From: Malania oleifera
Lineage: Eukaryota > Streptophyta > Magnoliopsida > Santalales > Ximeniaceae
Reading direction: 5' to 3'
DNA length: 64,000 nt
Assembly (NCBI RefSeq): GCF_029873635.1
Contig: NC_080420.1
Location: 34,618,231-34,682,230, forward strand
The notes below the pieces were generated by a model. That model did not search any database and had not been told where the DNA came from. It saw nothing but the letters and a program-made list of their open reading frames with translations. A program made the translations under genes and the position numbers. Below, one piece after another: positions 46,900-58,889 of the stretch; position 1 is the stretch's first letter; every line of letters begins with the position of its first letter.

Positions 46900-48599
46900 G
46901 GAAGCTCTCAACCTTCATTTTTCACAACAATTTTTCAAGGAAGAGAAGAATTAGTGAGTGAAAGAAATTGTGGTGGAGAGAAAATTTTTGAGTAAGTTCT
47001 CAATCACCCACTCTTTCCGATCTCATTTCTTAAAGATAGTTATAGTGTTCGTAAGGAAGAAGGTAAGTAAATTTTGATTATGTTAGTTTCTTTTTATTTT
47101 AAATTCATACCCGAGCTTATTTTGTACGTAAATTTTAATTATGTTACTTAGTTCCACAAAATTTCCATGAGTTTATTTTTACGCATATTTAATTATACCA
47201 GTTCTATCTTTAATATACTTGCATCTATTTTTGGGTTAAGAAATGTTCCAATCCCCTTGGGTAAATTTTCAGCATTTCTTTCTATTCAAAAATAAAATTA
47301 TATATATTTTTAACACAAAAAATTGTGTGGCATGAGTTTATTTACGTTACATTTTTTTTTATGTAAATATGAGTAAAGATGAGATTTTCACGATATTATT
47401 TTAAATTGCATAAATTATAATAAGATGATTTTCAAACCCCTTATGGCAACGAAAGTTCAAAGTTATAGATACTCGGTACCGTAGCTTAAAGTTTATACGG
47501 ATCAGAGTGCACCCACACTGTTTACAGAGTGGTTATTTATGTTAGTGGATTTCTCCTGAGTGCACACCTGGTTTCGGACCAGGACTTAATAAGGAAAATC
47601 TCACTTAAAGTTTACGTACGTTGATTTAGTTTGGTCGGCCAGCTAGCTAAGTCCAGTCTTCGGACCGCACAACCCAGTCATGGGGGTAAACATGACTTAC
47701 GGCAAATAGGCATAAGGGTGGTTTTTACAATATATGTTTATACATATTTAATTACGTGTACAAAGTTACTGATGATTTGAAGGAAAAGTATAAGTTTACA
47801 TGAAAATGATCATTTTAGTGCTTAAATGACGATCTAAAGAAAACGTATAAGGAAAAGTATATGTATATTTAACATTAAATATTTATACAGTATTAAAGTT
47901 AAAAATTTAATTTAACAGTTGTAGTATATGATTATAAAATTTTACTGTTGAAATTGATGACAAAAGTTTTATGCAGAAATTTTTAAATTTATATTTATTC
48001 TAGAGTTAGTTTTGAAGTTATAATATTAAATATCATTTTACGAAATTTTTAAAAAGCTCATTTTTGCCACACACTAATAATAATCTTATTTACTTACTGA
48101 GCGTCGTCTCACTCCAATCATATTTTTATTTCAGATAACTCTGAAGAGCATGTTCGAAATCAGGCTTAGCAAGCATGCGGGTGGAGATAGAAAAATAAAG
48201 ACTGTTTAGAAATATTAGTATGATGCCAGATATTTATGCTTATGAAATTTTTATTTTTTTTGAAATAAATGAGTGTAATATGGATAATTAGTGCTCTGGT
48301 TTAATAATAATTGAGTTTATTTACTTCCGCTGTAAATTAGTAGCAAAAAGTTAATATCCCAGCCCCCTCGGGGTCGGGGTGTTACAAGCGTACTCAGGTA
48401 AAGGAAGAGAAACAAATGCTAGAAAACTATAACAACAATGAACATGTGGTTTAAGTGGAGTTAGATACTTAGGGCAGAAATGCAGGGAGTTCTATCTTGG
48501 GTCAACGGTATTATAGTATAAATGGGTATGTGATGCAGGTGGAGCTATAAAATCAGGGCAGAGATGACATTGATCATATTGCAGGGAGTTTTAGCTTAG

Positions 48600-49150
48600 G
48601 AGACTAGCGGGATCACGGAGAGGCTAGATGCATTATCAGACCACCACTTAGGTATAAATTTGGCGTTCTGGTGTTTTATGAATTCATTACTACCAGCAAG
48701 GTTCCTACTATTTTTCAAGTTGCAGTGCACAACAACGTTAAAAAAAGATGGACGAGTGTTATGGTGGAGGAAATGGAGGTATTGCATAAGAGCTAGGTAT
48801 GGGAGTTGGTGGAAATTTCAGGATGGAAGAGGGTGATAGGATGCGAGTCAGTGATGTATCTGTTATGTGTGAATGACATGTTATTGCTTGAGAAGGCTTT
48901 AACTGAGGTTTATCAGCTGGGAAATCTATTGACAAGTGTATTTGACATGAAGGTTTTGGGTACGACCAAGAAGGGTCTTGGTTTGAAGATTCGCAAGGAC
49001 AGAGCTGTAGGGAAATTAGTGTTATCTCAAAGGTGGCTTTGTGGATAGAGTTGTAGGGAGATTGGTGTTATCTCAGGGAGGCTTTGTGGACAGAACTGCA
49101 GGGAGACTTTGTTTGCCATCTCGTGCTATCCATTATCCAAGTGCTTAGTC
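48600..49150 (+). pseudogene. Tork/Tnt1-like RT remnant with the catalytic core deleted
   Basis: RRPPLRYKFGVLVFYEF-like text near 48640 and WELVEISGWKRVIGCE near 48807 run straight into MYLLCVNDMLLLEKALTEVY (the family has Y-V-D-D-M-L; here V-N-D-M) and SVFDMKVLGTTKKGLGLKIR. About 150 residues of RT are missing at the join. Two short repeats of 'ttatctcag' text end the remnant. Confidence 0.78.
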
Positions 49151-49200
49151 ATTACTATCCCCTTTTACTTTAATTCTTTTTAAATAACTAATCCTAACAT

Positions 49201-49792
49201 CTAAGGAAGAACTATTCTAAAAAAATATGTAATTATTTTTGGTACCCATTCTTCCTTGGGTCCTAAGGGGTTTGTTTTCTTGACAACCCATACTGTCTTT
49301 CTTTCTTTGCCTCTAGTACATCTAAATGAGCAAGTGTACATAATGAATGTGCCCTTTCTTTTCACAATATAGACATGTTTTGCTTGAGAGATTTGATTTG
49401 TTAATCCTATTTTTATAAAAATAATTATGACCATAGGATTTAGATGAGGAACCCGAAATTGATATTTCTTTTAATTCCAAAGGATTTCTTTGAGTTATCG
49501 TTTTCACTTGTCAATTTACAAACTATTTCAGACTAGTCTTTCACTTTACTTTCTAAACTAGTGATTTTCAAATCCTTTTCTTTTTCACGAGCGGCATGAG
49601 ATTCTTTCAAATCTACTAATTCCTTTGCTAACTTTTCATTTACATTTTTCGGAATAATATTCTTTTTAGACTATTTTACTAGAATCTTATGCACTTGAAA
49701 TAACTCTTTTTGCAGTTCTTCATAAGAAGACATGCTTTCATCACAAGAATCGTCATATGATTCATCACTGAATTCATTTCAATAGTTAAATG
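49201..49792 (-). pseudogene. Copia (SIRE-like) gag fragment
   Basis: The minus strand shows CLYCEKKGHIHYVH, a damaged zinc knuckle, followed by GPKEEWVPKI in the next frame, a phrase found after SIRE-type gag knuckles, and a Lys/Glu-rich coiled-coil-like stretch up to 49790. The element beginning at 49793 interrupts it. Confidence 0.6.
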
Positions 49793-51779
49793 TATTAACC
49801 TAGTTGATCATATCCTGGTTTTGATAATGAAAAATACATTTGGTACTAATGATTGTACTGAGGCTTGCATGCAGGTTCACTTTACGTGTGTATTCGAACA
49901 GAAAGCTATATCATGATGGCGTACGGTGATCAAGAAGAAGATTGAAGAAAATTGTGTAATAGTTGTAATTATTTTCATTTTCTTCATTCTGGGATGTAAT
50001 TTAATTATGGACTGTACATCAATATGACTTGTAATAAGTTGTATCATGCATGATAGGTAGGTATGCTCAAAATGACCTTAGTTGGACTTTAGGTTCCTAC
50101 ATATAGTGCACTAAGTCCCCAATATCCCATAATTTATTAGGGGAATTAACTAGAGAAAAATTGTACTGAAAGGCCAAATTTTGTGAGTGGTCGGGCGACT
50201 AAACCTGGCAGTTCGAATTGCCTCAATTGACTGAACCGTGGACTGATCAACATGTTGACCTGTGTTCGGCAAATTGAACCAAATTGCACACATCTTCCAC
50301 GGCCGACCGAACCTATGTTAGGTCACTTTTCACCAACCCTGTTGCCCAAACCTTAACGTTTAAAATAGCCTCAGGCGACCAAACTTGTGAGTTCGGTTAA
50401 CCGAACTTCAGACTGGGCACCCAAAACGCGGTCTTTTGAGGAATCACTTGATTCAGCAAACCAAGCTATTATTCAAGGGCCCGAACCATAAAAATACCTT
50501 TTTGCACTATGTCTATTCGGGCACCCGAACCATGAATCGGGCACTCGAAACTCTCTGGTTGTTTTTATTATTATTGAGATTAAAGAGGGGTAAACAGGGT
50601 TAATTTTCTTAATTGGTTTTCAAACAAAACTAATAATACCCTATATGTTCCCAACGGTCATAATTTGCCCCTTGCCTATATATACTAGCTCATTTGCAAA
50701 AATTAGCAATGATTAGCAAAATCATTAAGGCCAAATTCTCTAAAATTTCCCAAATTCTATTTTGGTCTATACTACTCCCATACACTCAAAAACTTCATTT
50801 TTCTTGATTATCCAATAGTTGTGAGTGTGCTAGAGTATTTGTGCTTCATTCTCATTAGTTTAATACTCTCATTTGTTGTGCTCTTTGATTGATTTTACCA
50901 TTGAGAGTAAAGCTTAAGGTTTTCCCACTGATTTTATTTAATAGATTTTGTGTGGGAAGATTTAGATGCTTGTGGTTCTTGCATTGTCATTGCAAGTTAC
51001 CTTAGCCCATATTTTTGTGTGCAAAAATTATTTTCAAGTTTGCATTCAAACATCTCTTGTGCTTAGTTTATTGAGAACATATTTTTGAGATTGTTTGAAT
51101 CATTTTGTTAGCATCTTTTGAAACCCTAAACTAATATTGTGATATTCAATATTGTGTTTCAAAGCTTGCTTAGATATACACTCTAGATCCTGATTGCTTA
51201 TCTATACTTGATTGAGTGTTTAGCACACATCATTAAGTACTGAGCATATTTTCTATCATTCGAGCTTGCGTTATTGTTTGAGCTATACTATGGTACATAT
51301 CTGCTTGTGAAGAAGCATATTTTCGTGTACACAAAATTTCATATACATTTGTTGTATTCTAGGCGTGGGCTTGAAGAGAGAGACTAGCCTTGTGGAATAG
51401 TCCCGGAATATCTTAGACCCGGTAAGGAAAGTTAGGTGCACCATCCTGGTGAGGTGTAGGTTGAGGTCAGCCCCGATTGTCTTGATTGTAACCAGTGCCG
51501 CTCCACCAGTTAAGTGAGCCGTAGTGGAATCCTTGTGCTGGTGAGCCAAGGAGGGGATGTAGACACTTTGGCCGAACCCCAATAACATATCCGGTGTCGG
51601 TTTATTTTCCGCACTTTATTTTATACACCTATATGTTTATTGGTTAAATATTTGCTTGGGTTTGAAACTGTTTAGAATGCCTCCTAGGTTGCGTAATATT
51701 GATTGTTGAATTAGTAAAACCTAGGCATAATTTTTAAATCTTCAATTCACCCCCTCTTAGGATTGCAGCAAAGCTAACA
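49793..51779 (+). repeat. LTR1 of the SIRE-like element
   Basis: About 1987 bp from tattaacctag (TG start probably decayed) to gcaaagctaaca. It matches 56367-57961 throughout. Confidence 0.9.
50190..50684 (+). promoter_or_regulatory. GTTCGGTTAACCGAAC-type palindrome array and TATA box, LTR1
   Basis: A perfect 16-bp palindrome lies at 50391-50406. Diverged copies occur near 50190, 50223, 50273, 50315, 50373, 50476, 50516 and 50537, some 20-22 bp apart. TATATATA follows at 50677-50684. The same array is in LTR2 (about 56760-57120) with its TATA box at 57251-57258. Confidence 0.7.
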
Positions 51780-51780
51780 T

Positions 51781-51794
51781 TTGGTATCAGAGCC
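51781..51794 (+). other. Primer-binding site (initiator-Met tRNA) of the SIRE-like element
   Basis: TTGGTATCAGAGCC, 1 bp after LTR1. Confidence 0.9.
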
Positions 51795-51831
51795 TCGTCA
51801 CTTAGACTTAAACATTACTTAGTAAAAGATC

Positions 51832-53040
51832 ATGATGACTCGTGTTAGTGCATCGCTTTCATGCGAGGGAATGTTAGTTACGCACCCTCCAGTATTCTGT
51901 GGTGAAAATTATGCTGCATGGGAATTTAGAATGATTGTATTTGTGAAAGTTTTAAATTGGAAGTTTTGGAAAGTCATTGAATAGGGTGATATTGTTCATG
52001 TAAAAACCATTGATTGTGTTAATGTTCCTAAATCTGAATATGAGTTGGATGATAATGATAGGAACTTAGTGCAAGTGAATTTTGATGCTATGAATACCTT
52101 ACTGCATGCTTTAGAATATGATATTTTATGTGAGCTTATGGCATGTAGCAGTGTTAAAGAGATCTGGGATGAACTTGAGAGGAGATATGGAGCATCCATG
52201 CAAAATAAAGTGATCACTCCTTGTGACTCAAGATCTACAAATCTTGAAGGAGGTAACCCGTGCCTTGTTGTTTTGACTAATAATGAGGTAATCTCGACTC
52301 CTTCCATTTTATTAGACAAATATGAAAATGATTCATGTGATGATTTGAATGATGTATTTGATTCTGAATCATGTGATAGTAATGATAGTGAAAGTATGCC
52401 TACTTATGAAGAACTTCAAATTGATTATGTTAGAATTCATAAGTCACTTGTTAAATCTAATAAGAAATATACTGTTTTGGAGAACAAATATGAGTCATGT
52501 ATGAAAGAATGAGAATATAAAGTTCTTGCTGAAAGAGAAAATGACCAAAAAATCAAAAGATTAGTGAACAAGAATGAATCATTAGAAAAAGAAATGTTTT
52601 TCTTGAAATCCAAAATCTCTAGTGATAATAATAAAGATCTTTCGATTGCAGAACTTGAATAAAAAGCAAACAATATGACTAAAGAGTTCATTAAATTACA
52701 AGATGTTTGCAAGGGTCCTAAAAATTTAAAAATGCAAGAGCTAGAAAAGAAAATAGAAGACCAGTCTAAGATCATCCACACATTCACTAAAGGTAAGGAC
52801 AACTTTGATAAGTTTCTAGGATCACAGAAGATGACCTTAGATAGGGAAGGTATAGGATACAACAGAATTAGAAATAGAAAGAAGAAAAATCCGTATATGG
52901 GGTACTTTGTGAGAGAATTTGATTGTTATGCTAGTACCTCCTCCGGTACTTATACCCTTATCTACTGTGCGTTGTGTAAAAAGAAGGGACATACCAAGTT
53001 TGATTGTTTGTTCAAAAGGAAAGGGGTTAAAATGAAATAA
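51832..53040 (+). pseudogene. SIRE-like gag, single frame with three stops
   Basis: It spans 402 codons from ATG 51832 (MMTRVSASLSCEGMLVTHPP) to TAA 53040, with in-frame stops at codons 51, 227 and 277 and no frameshift. It has an amino-terminal GENYAAWEFRMIVFVKVLNW block, the UBN2 gag part SVKEIWDELERRYG, an acidic stretch, a Lys/Glu-rich coiled-coil region, and a C-terminal CX2CX4HX4C knuckle CALCKKKGHTKFDC. Confidence 0.88.
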
Positions 53041-53204
53041 GTGTGGAGAGTAAAAGAAGAATCCAATTCCATCCCCTCTTGATCTGAAGCTATTCTAAGT
53101 GCCAATTGAATAGAATAGGAAGACTCCATAAATGTTAGGTCTTATATCTAAATCATAGGGGGTCATATATATTAAGAAAAGGTCAAAGGAAGAGAAATCA
53201 ACAT

Positions 53205-53542
53205 AGTTTGGTCGGCTGAACCATTTCAGCTTATTCTCATTGGGTGACCGAATTTAGAATGTTGACCAGCGTGTTGATGTTACTCGGGTTGCTAAACTTT
53301 TTAGTTCAAAATCATTCGGGCAACCGAACACAGTTTGGGTAATCGAATTTGTATTTTAGCCAACCGAACTTTGATGAACAAATGAGTTCGGGCTATAGAA
53401 CATTGGAAAACTGAAAAGATGCTTGAAATTTAGCTAACCAAATCTTTGTTGAGTCAGCCGAACAGACTCAGTGCCAGGGATAATCATTGCACTTCAGGCA
53501 ACCGAATTCCTATTCAGGCACTCAAACCATGCTGTATAAATA
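53205..53542 (+). promoter_or_regulatory. Internal palindrome array and TATA box before the extra ORF
   Basis: It contains repeated CCGAAC / TTCGGG words: GGTCGGCTGAACC near 53211, TTCGGGCAACCGAAC near 53317-53331, AGCCAACCGAAC near 53358, CAGCCGAAC near 53455 and CAGGCAACCGAAT near 53496. TATAAATA follows at 53535-53542. Same motif and layout as in this element's LTRs, but placed between gag and the second ORF. Confidence 0.65.
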
Positions 53543-53665
53543 TTTTCACCCACGGAAAAGGCTTCATTTTCACTCCACTCTTGAGAGCTCATTCAGTTTT
53601 CCTCACTTTCAACCACTCCATTTTTATTCTTAACCTAGTATCTCTTAGAAAAACTTCTTCCCACC

Positions 53666-54816
53666 ATGTCTAAAGACCAGAGATGCACCGAGGTAGGCAT
53701 TGTGCTTGATCAGTGGTTCCGCATGCCTGAGAGACAGATCAAGTATGATAAAGTTTTCCCGCTCAAGGATCCTATCCTTGGTAAGGTACTGGACATTCAA
53801 TTTATGTAGACGTATTTTAATAATGTGTTAGACATGTTCTGATACCAGGGATGGTATGAGTTTATAAGTTTCCAGCCCAGGGGGATCTACCCCATACTTG
53901 TTAGGCTATTCTATGCCAACATCAGGTAGGATGACCAGGGTTGCTAGTCCAGAGTGTTTGATACAGACATCCAGTTTAATGACGCATACCTACCTGAGGT
54001 GTTTGATATCCAACAAGGCAACTTTGACAATCCTGACTCCACCTCGATCTGGATAAATGAGTAGGACTTCATCGTGAGCACTTTCTTGTATCTTGTGATG
54101 TCTCATCCCGTGGTAGATCTGGCACACACCCCTAGTTACAAATCATTGACTTTGGAAGCAAAGGTGGTACACCACTTGATTTCATATAATATCTTGCCGA
54201 AGTTGGGGTCTAGGGATCATGTCTTATACTTGGACTGCTTTGTCATGTGGTGTTTATTTACGAGGTAGAAGCTGGATCTTCCTAGACCAATCCTTGGGTG
54301 GATGTTTGTGAAGACTGTAGGAAAGAGGATCATACTGCCATATAGAGGCATCCTATCTAGGATGTTTGTTAGAGAGAGAGAGTCACGAGGACTCCATATG
54401 CAGTATTAAAGAAGATAAAGAGCATTGACGTCTTCTCCTCCATTACTCTGAAATTGATGGGGTACGAGCTCGCAGGTAATATGTGGTTACCTACTATTCT
54501 TGAGAGAGGTCTAGGGGCTCAGGAGATTCCATAGGAGCAGCCCCATGTGCCATCAAATGCTGAGATCATGGTGGCCATCACTGGTTTCACAGCATCATTT
54601 CAAGAGTTTGAAACCTCCATGACAGAGTAGGCATCCTCCTCCTCAGCCAAACTTGATGCTCTTTATGGCGAGTTCTCAGAGTTTTAGTCTGATATGCAGG
54701 CGAACTTCCATATCCTCGGTGAACGCCCAAGAGAGATGAATGATGAGGACATCGACGAGGATCAGATGGAGGTGAGTGGTGATGAGGACGATGATCACAA
54801 TGATGGTGAGACTTAG
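53666..54816 (+). pseudogene. Extra ORF of the SIRE-like element, degenerate (plant transposon-protein-like)
   Basis: It begins at ATG 53666 in a CCACCATG context: MSKDQRCTEVGIVLDQWFRM then PERQIKYDKVFPLKDPILG. One frame runs to about 54370 with several TAG/TGA stops, including ISFQPRGIYPILVRLFYANI, IQFNDAYLPEVFDI and SHPVVDLAHTPSYKSLTLEA. A frameshift follows and it ends in an acidic tail (DEDIDEDQMEVSGDEDDDHN) at 54816. The LVRLFYAN..block resembles the 'putative plant transposon protein' domain seen in retroelement-linked plant proteins; I recall this family but cannot verify it. Function unknown. Confidence 0.5.
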
Positions 54817-56350
54817 AGGAGTCCTTAGAGTTCAGCTGCTTTATATATTATTTATCTTATACTTTATTTACATACATTTATATTTGGGGTTTGTAATACC
54901 TAAAACAGCTTTTTATTTTTGTTTTTCAGCCGTACACACTCACCACACACATACATAGATACATACAGATACTATCTTGTGGTGATTGTCATTTTGCTTA
55001 TATTTATATATATCTGATAGTTTATTGGCTTGCATGCTTTGATATATATATATACACATGCTTATCTAATTGAAAGCCTCCTGCATGAAGGATGCAGTTG
55101 ATGTGAAATTGTCTGCTGGTAGATATATTAGGTTCTTGCATGCTCAAAACTTACGATATAATGTCTGGTTGAGAATATTTTTGTGCATGTTTAATATGGG
55201 AAATGCCCTGTTTACAAACGGCATACTGCCAGATTTTTGGTAGACATTTTCCTAAATATATTGAAATATTTTCTAAAATAAAAATGGATATGCATGAAAA
55301 ATCCATTTTTCGATTTTAAAATTTCTACACTTAGCTCATTTAATTTGAATCATCTGCAGTTGCTTGTGCATACATATTTAAATGTTTTGAAATTGACAGA
55401 TTTTTATGGGATAAATCACGTTTTTAGACAAAATGCTACTGAAATTTTTCAAAATCACTGCACATATCCTACATCTTTTATAAATACTGAATATTTTAAA
55501 ACTTATGTTGTTCTTCTAGAATAACATACTTGTATTGTGTTCAAGGTATAAGCTTAAAGAAAATGCACAATCTTAGGGGGAGCGACTTTACTTTAAAACA
55601 TACAGCTCTAATAAAATGAAATGTATTCAGTACTATAATTCTATATCTTGTGGAAATATATTAATAATTGGTATCAATGCGTACATTTGTAAACTGTAAC
55701 AATTGGTATCATATTTTTCTAATAAGTGGTATAAATTAGTCCCACATCTCTCTTCTTGCTTTAAATCTTGTGGGCATACATATTTTTCCTGACAAGCAGA
55801 AATCAAAGATGATTATGATAGATTAAATATTAAAATCCTTTGAAAGGATGAGTGAAAGTTAAATGAAAAATAATCTTCATCCTTACATAATCATCAATTG
55901 GGGAAGAAAAGGCACTTAAACAAAGTGGTAACAACTCATAATTGGTATCAGTTGATGTCCTAAGTCTTTTGTGTTGCATGATAATATTAGCTCTTTGACT
56001 TATGTACTGTGTTGATTGAATGAAATTTGCTATATATTGTTTGTTGCAACTCAAAACAGGTCACTTAAGTACAAAGTTATTTTCGGAATGCTCTATTTTC
56101 GAATGACATGCTGCCGAATTTTTTCAAAAATCTTCCCAATATATCTTTTGTATCTAATGCTTATTTTTGCCTTCACACTATATTTCTTAGCCATTTTTGT
56201 TGTTGCCAAAAGGGGGAGAAGAGCAAAATTGGGTACATTGATTTGATAAATTAAAATTAAATTTAAATTGAACTTTAATTCTCTTTTGCATATAGTGAGG
56301 GGGACCCCTTCTTGGCCGTACCCACTTTTGCATAAAGTATTTGTCATCAT
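54817..56350. other. Non-coding 3' part of the SIRE-like element
   Basis: AT-rich with no convincing gene. It contains 'cttagggggagc' and 'gttgccaaaagggggagaag' (about 55574 and 56201), phrases usual downstream of pol in SIRE-type elements. Confidence 0.6.
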
Positions 56351-56366
56351 AAAAAAAGGAGGAGAT
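56351..56366 (+). other. Polypurine tract of the SIRE-like element
   Basis: AAAAAAAGGAGGAGAT directly before LTR2. Confidence 0.85.
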
Positions 56367-57961
56367 TATTGACCTAGTTGGTTATATCCCAGTTTTGATA
56401 ATGACAAATACATTTGGTACTAATGATTGTACTGAGGCTTGCATGTAGGTTCACCTTACACGTGTATTCGAACAGAAAGCCATATCATGATGGTATACGG
56501 TGATCAAGCAGAAGATTGAAGAAAATTGTGTTGTAGTTGTAATTACTTTCATTTTCTTCATTCTAGGATGTAATTTAATTATGAACTGTACCTCAATATG
56601 ACTTATAATAAGTTGCATCATGCATGATAGGTAGGTACGCTTAAAACAACCTTAGTTGGACTTTAGGTTCCTACACATAGTGCACTGAGTCCCCAATATC
56701 ACATAATTTATTAGGAAAATTAACTGGAGAAAAATTGGATTGAAAGGCCAAATTTTGTGAGTGGTTGGGTGACTGAACCTGGCAGTTCAAATTGCCTCGG
56801 TCAACCGAATCGTGGACTGGTCAACATGTTGACCTGTATTTGGCAAATTGAACTATATTGTACACATCTTCCATGGTCGACCGAACCTGTGTCAAGTCAC
56901 TTTTCACCAAGTCGAGCACCCAAACCTTAGCGTTCAAAATAGCGTCAGGGAACCGAACTTGCAAGTTCGGTTAACCAAACTTTAGACCGTGCACTCAGAA
57001 CGCAATCTTTTTGAGGAATCACTTGATTCAGCAAACCAAACTATTATTCAGGTGCCCAAACCATAAAAATACCTTTTTGCACTGTGTCTATTCAGGCACT
57101 CGAACCATGAACCAGGCACCCGAAACTCTTAAGTTGTTTTTATTTTTACCGAGATTAAAGAGGGGTAAACAGGGTTAATTTTCTTAATTTGTTTTCAAAC
57201 AAAATTAATAATACCCTATATGTTCCCAATGGTTATAATTGCCCCTTGCCTATATATACTAGTTCATTTGCAAAAATTAGCAACGATTAGTAAAATAATT
57301 AAGGCCAAATTCTCTCAAATTTCCAAAATTCTATTTTAGCCTATACTACTCTCATACACTCAAAAACCTCATTTTTCTTGATTATCCAAGAGTTGTGAGT
57401 GTGCTAGAGTATTTGTGCTCTATTCTCATTAGCTTAATACTCTTATTTGTTGTGCTCTTTGATTGATTTTATCATTGAGAGTAAAGCTTAAAGATCTCCC
57501 ACTGATTTTATTTAATAGATCTTGTGTGGGAAGACTTAGTGGCTTGCGGTTCTTGCATTGTCATTGCAAGTTACCATAGCCCGTATTTTTGTATGCAAAA
57601 ATTGTTTTCAAGTTTGCATTCAAACATCTCTTGTGCTTAGTTTATTGAAAACAAATTTTTGAGGTTGTTTGAATCATCTTGCTAGCATCTTTTGAAGCCC
57701 TAAACTGATATTGTGATATTCAATATTGTGTTTCAAAGCTTACTTAGATATACACTCTAGATCCTGATTGCTTATCTATACTTGATTGAGTGTTTAGCAC
57801 ACATCATTAAGCACTGAGCATATTTTCTATCATTCGTGCTTGCATTATTATTTGAGCTATACTGTGGTACGTATCTGCTTGTGAAGAAGCATATTTCCAT
57901 GTACACAAAATTTCATATACATTTGTTGTATTCCAGGCGTGGGCCTAAAGAGGGAGACTAG
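56367..57961 (+). repeat. LTR2 of the SIRE-like element, interrupted
   Basis: It matches LTR1 from 49793 to about 51391. At 57961 (flank ACTAG) it is cut by the next element; about 390 bp should lie beyond the window. Confidence 0.9.
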
Positions 57962-58837
57962 TGACTCACTCGAAAAATGAGCAGCACAAAGTCTATCCCA
58001 AGTATAGGAGTTCAGTCGTGTAATAATTAACCCAAAGGCCAGACCGACTCTTCAGGGAATGCATTTTAATTCCAAACTCGTGTAATTCCAAAAGAAATTA
58101 AGAAAAGAAAAATTTACTAAACACAATTCAGATTCAGTTTCCTAAGATTTTTGAGATTTTGCAATGAAATTAAAACAATGTTAACTTTTATTTGTGAACT
58201 TAAAATTAAAACATAAAATAAGAACCTAATATACTTAGAATAACAAGAGACAAATGACGGTAATTAAATCCTATTTAGACAATTAACAAATCATACGTAT
58301 GAAATTCTTGACAAAAGCCTAAAGATCAAAACTTTATTAATTAACTAAAACATTCAACCATAAAATTAAATACCAACTAAACAATTGAACTTAACCCAAT
58401 TAATTAATGTAAACAAAATTAAACTTAATCCTATAATAGATTCAAACAAAAATAAATTAACCTAAACTTAAAATTACGGATTAACAAAACTTATCGAACT
58501 TAATAAACTGAAACACAATAAAAACTCAGAATTTAATTAAACGGAACTTAAAATAAATAGAACCAAACAAAATTTAAATCCTAAAGAAGAATTTTTTGTT
58601 AAATGACCAAACCGAACTTTAACAATGAAAAATAACCCACCAAAATTAATTCTAATAATGATATTAAATAAAAAGGGAAAAAAAAAATAAATTGAATATA
58701 ATAATAAGAACCCAACAGAAATTTAAAAGTTCAAAACTTTAATTAAAATTTAACTGAAAATTAACAATGATCAACTATGTATTTAAATGCAAGAAAAAAA
58801 AAAAAAACTAGAGAACAAGAGGAGAAGGAAAAAGAAA

Positions 58838-58889
<52 letters not shown>

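Larger units (their letters stand above)
45862..48391 (+). mobile_element. 2.5-kb solo LTR with perfect TSD AGCGT
   Basis: The LTR spans 45867-48386 (2520 bp), tgtgatgacc to ggggtgttaca, with agcgt at 45862-45866 and 48387-48391. The copia protein text resumes after it (GTQVKEEKQMLE). It contains a TATA box at 46892-46899 and a gypsy-type late region ('gccacacactaataataatc', 'tcgtctcactcc') resembling the gypsy LTRs of the window, so it is probably gypsy. Confidence 0.95.
43860..49150 (+). mobile_element. Decayed Ty1/copia element (Tork/Tnt1-like), interrupted by a solo LTR
   Basis: Remains in order: LTR end (43860-44014), PBS, gag, protease, integrase pieces, then a 2.5-kb solo LTR (45867-48386), then RT/RH remnants to about 49040. 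No 3' LTR is recognisable before the minus-strand fragment at 49201. Large deletions have removed most of integrase and the RT core. Confidence 0.82.
49793..57961 (+). mobile_element. Non-autonomous SIRE-like copia element with gag and an extra ORF
   Basis: LTR1 is 49793-51779; LTR2 starts at 56367 and is cut at 57961 by an Athila-like element. PBS and PPT are present. The 4.6-kb interior holds gag and a degenerate second ORF with its own promoter-like array. I see no protease, integrase, RT or RNase H motif, so it would need enzymes from a related element. Confidence 0.85.

Noticed and set aside
51781-51794. tRNA-like sequence TTGGTATCAGAGCC (also near 13007, 40299 and 44015)
   Set aside because: Only the primer-binding complement of iMet tRNA next to LTR ends; no tRNA cloverleaf around it.
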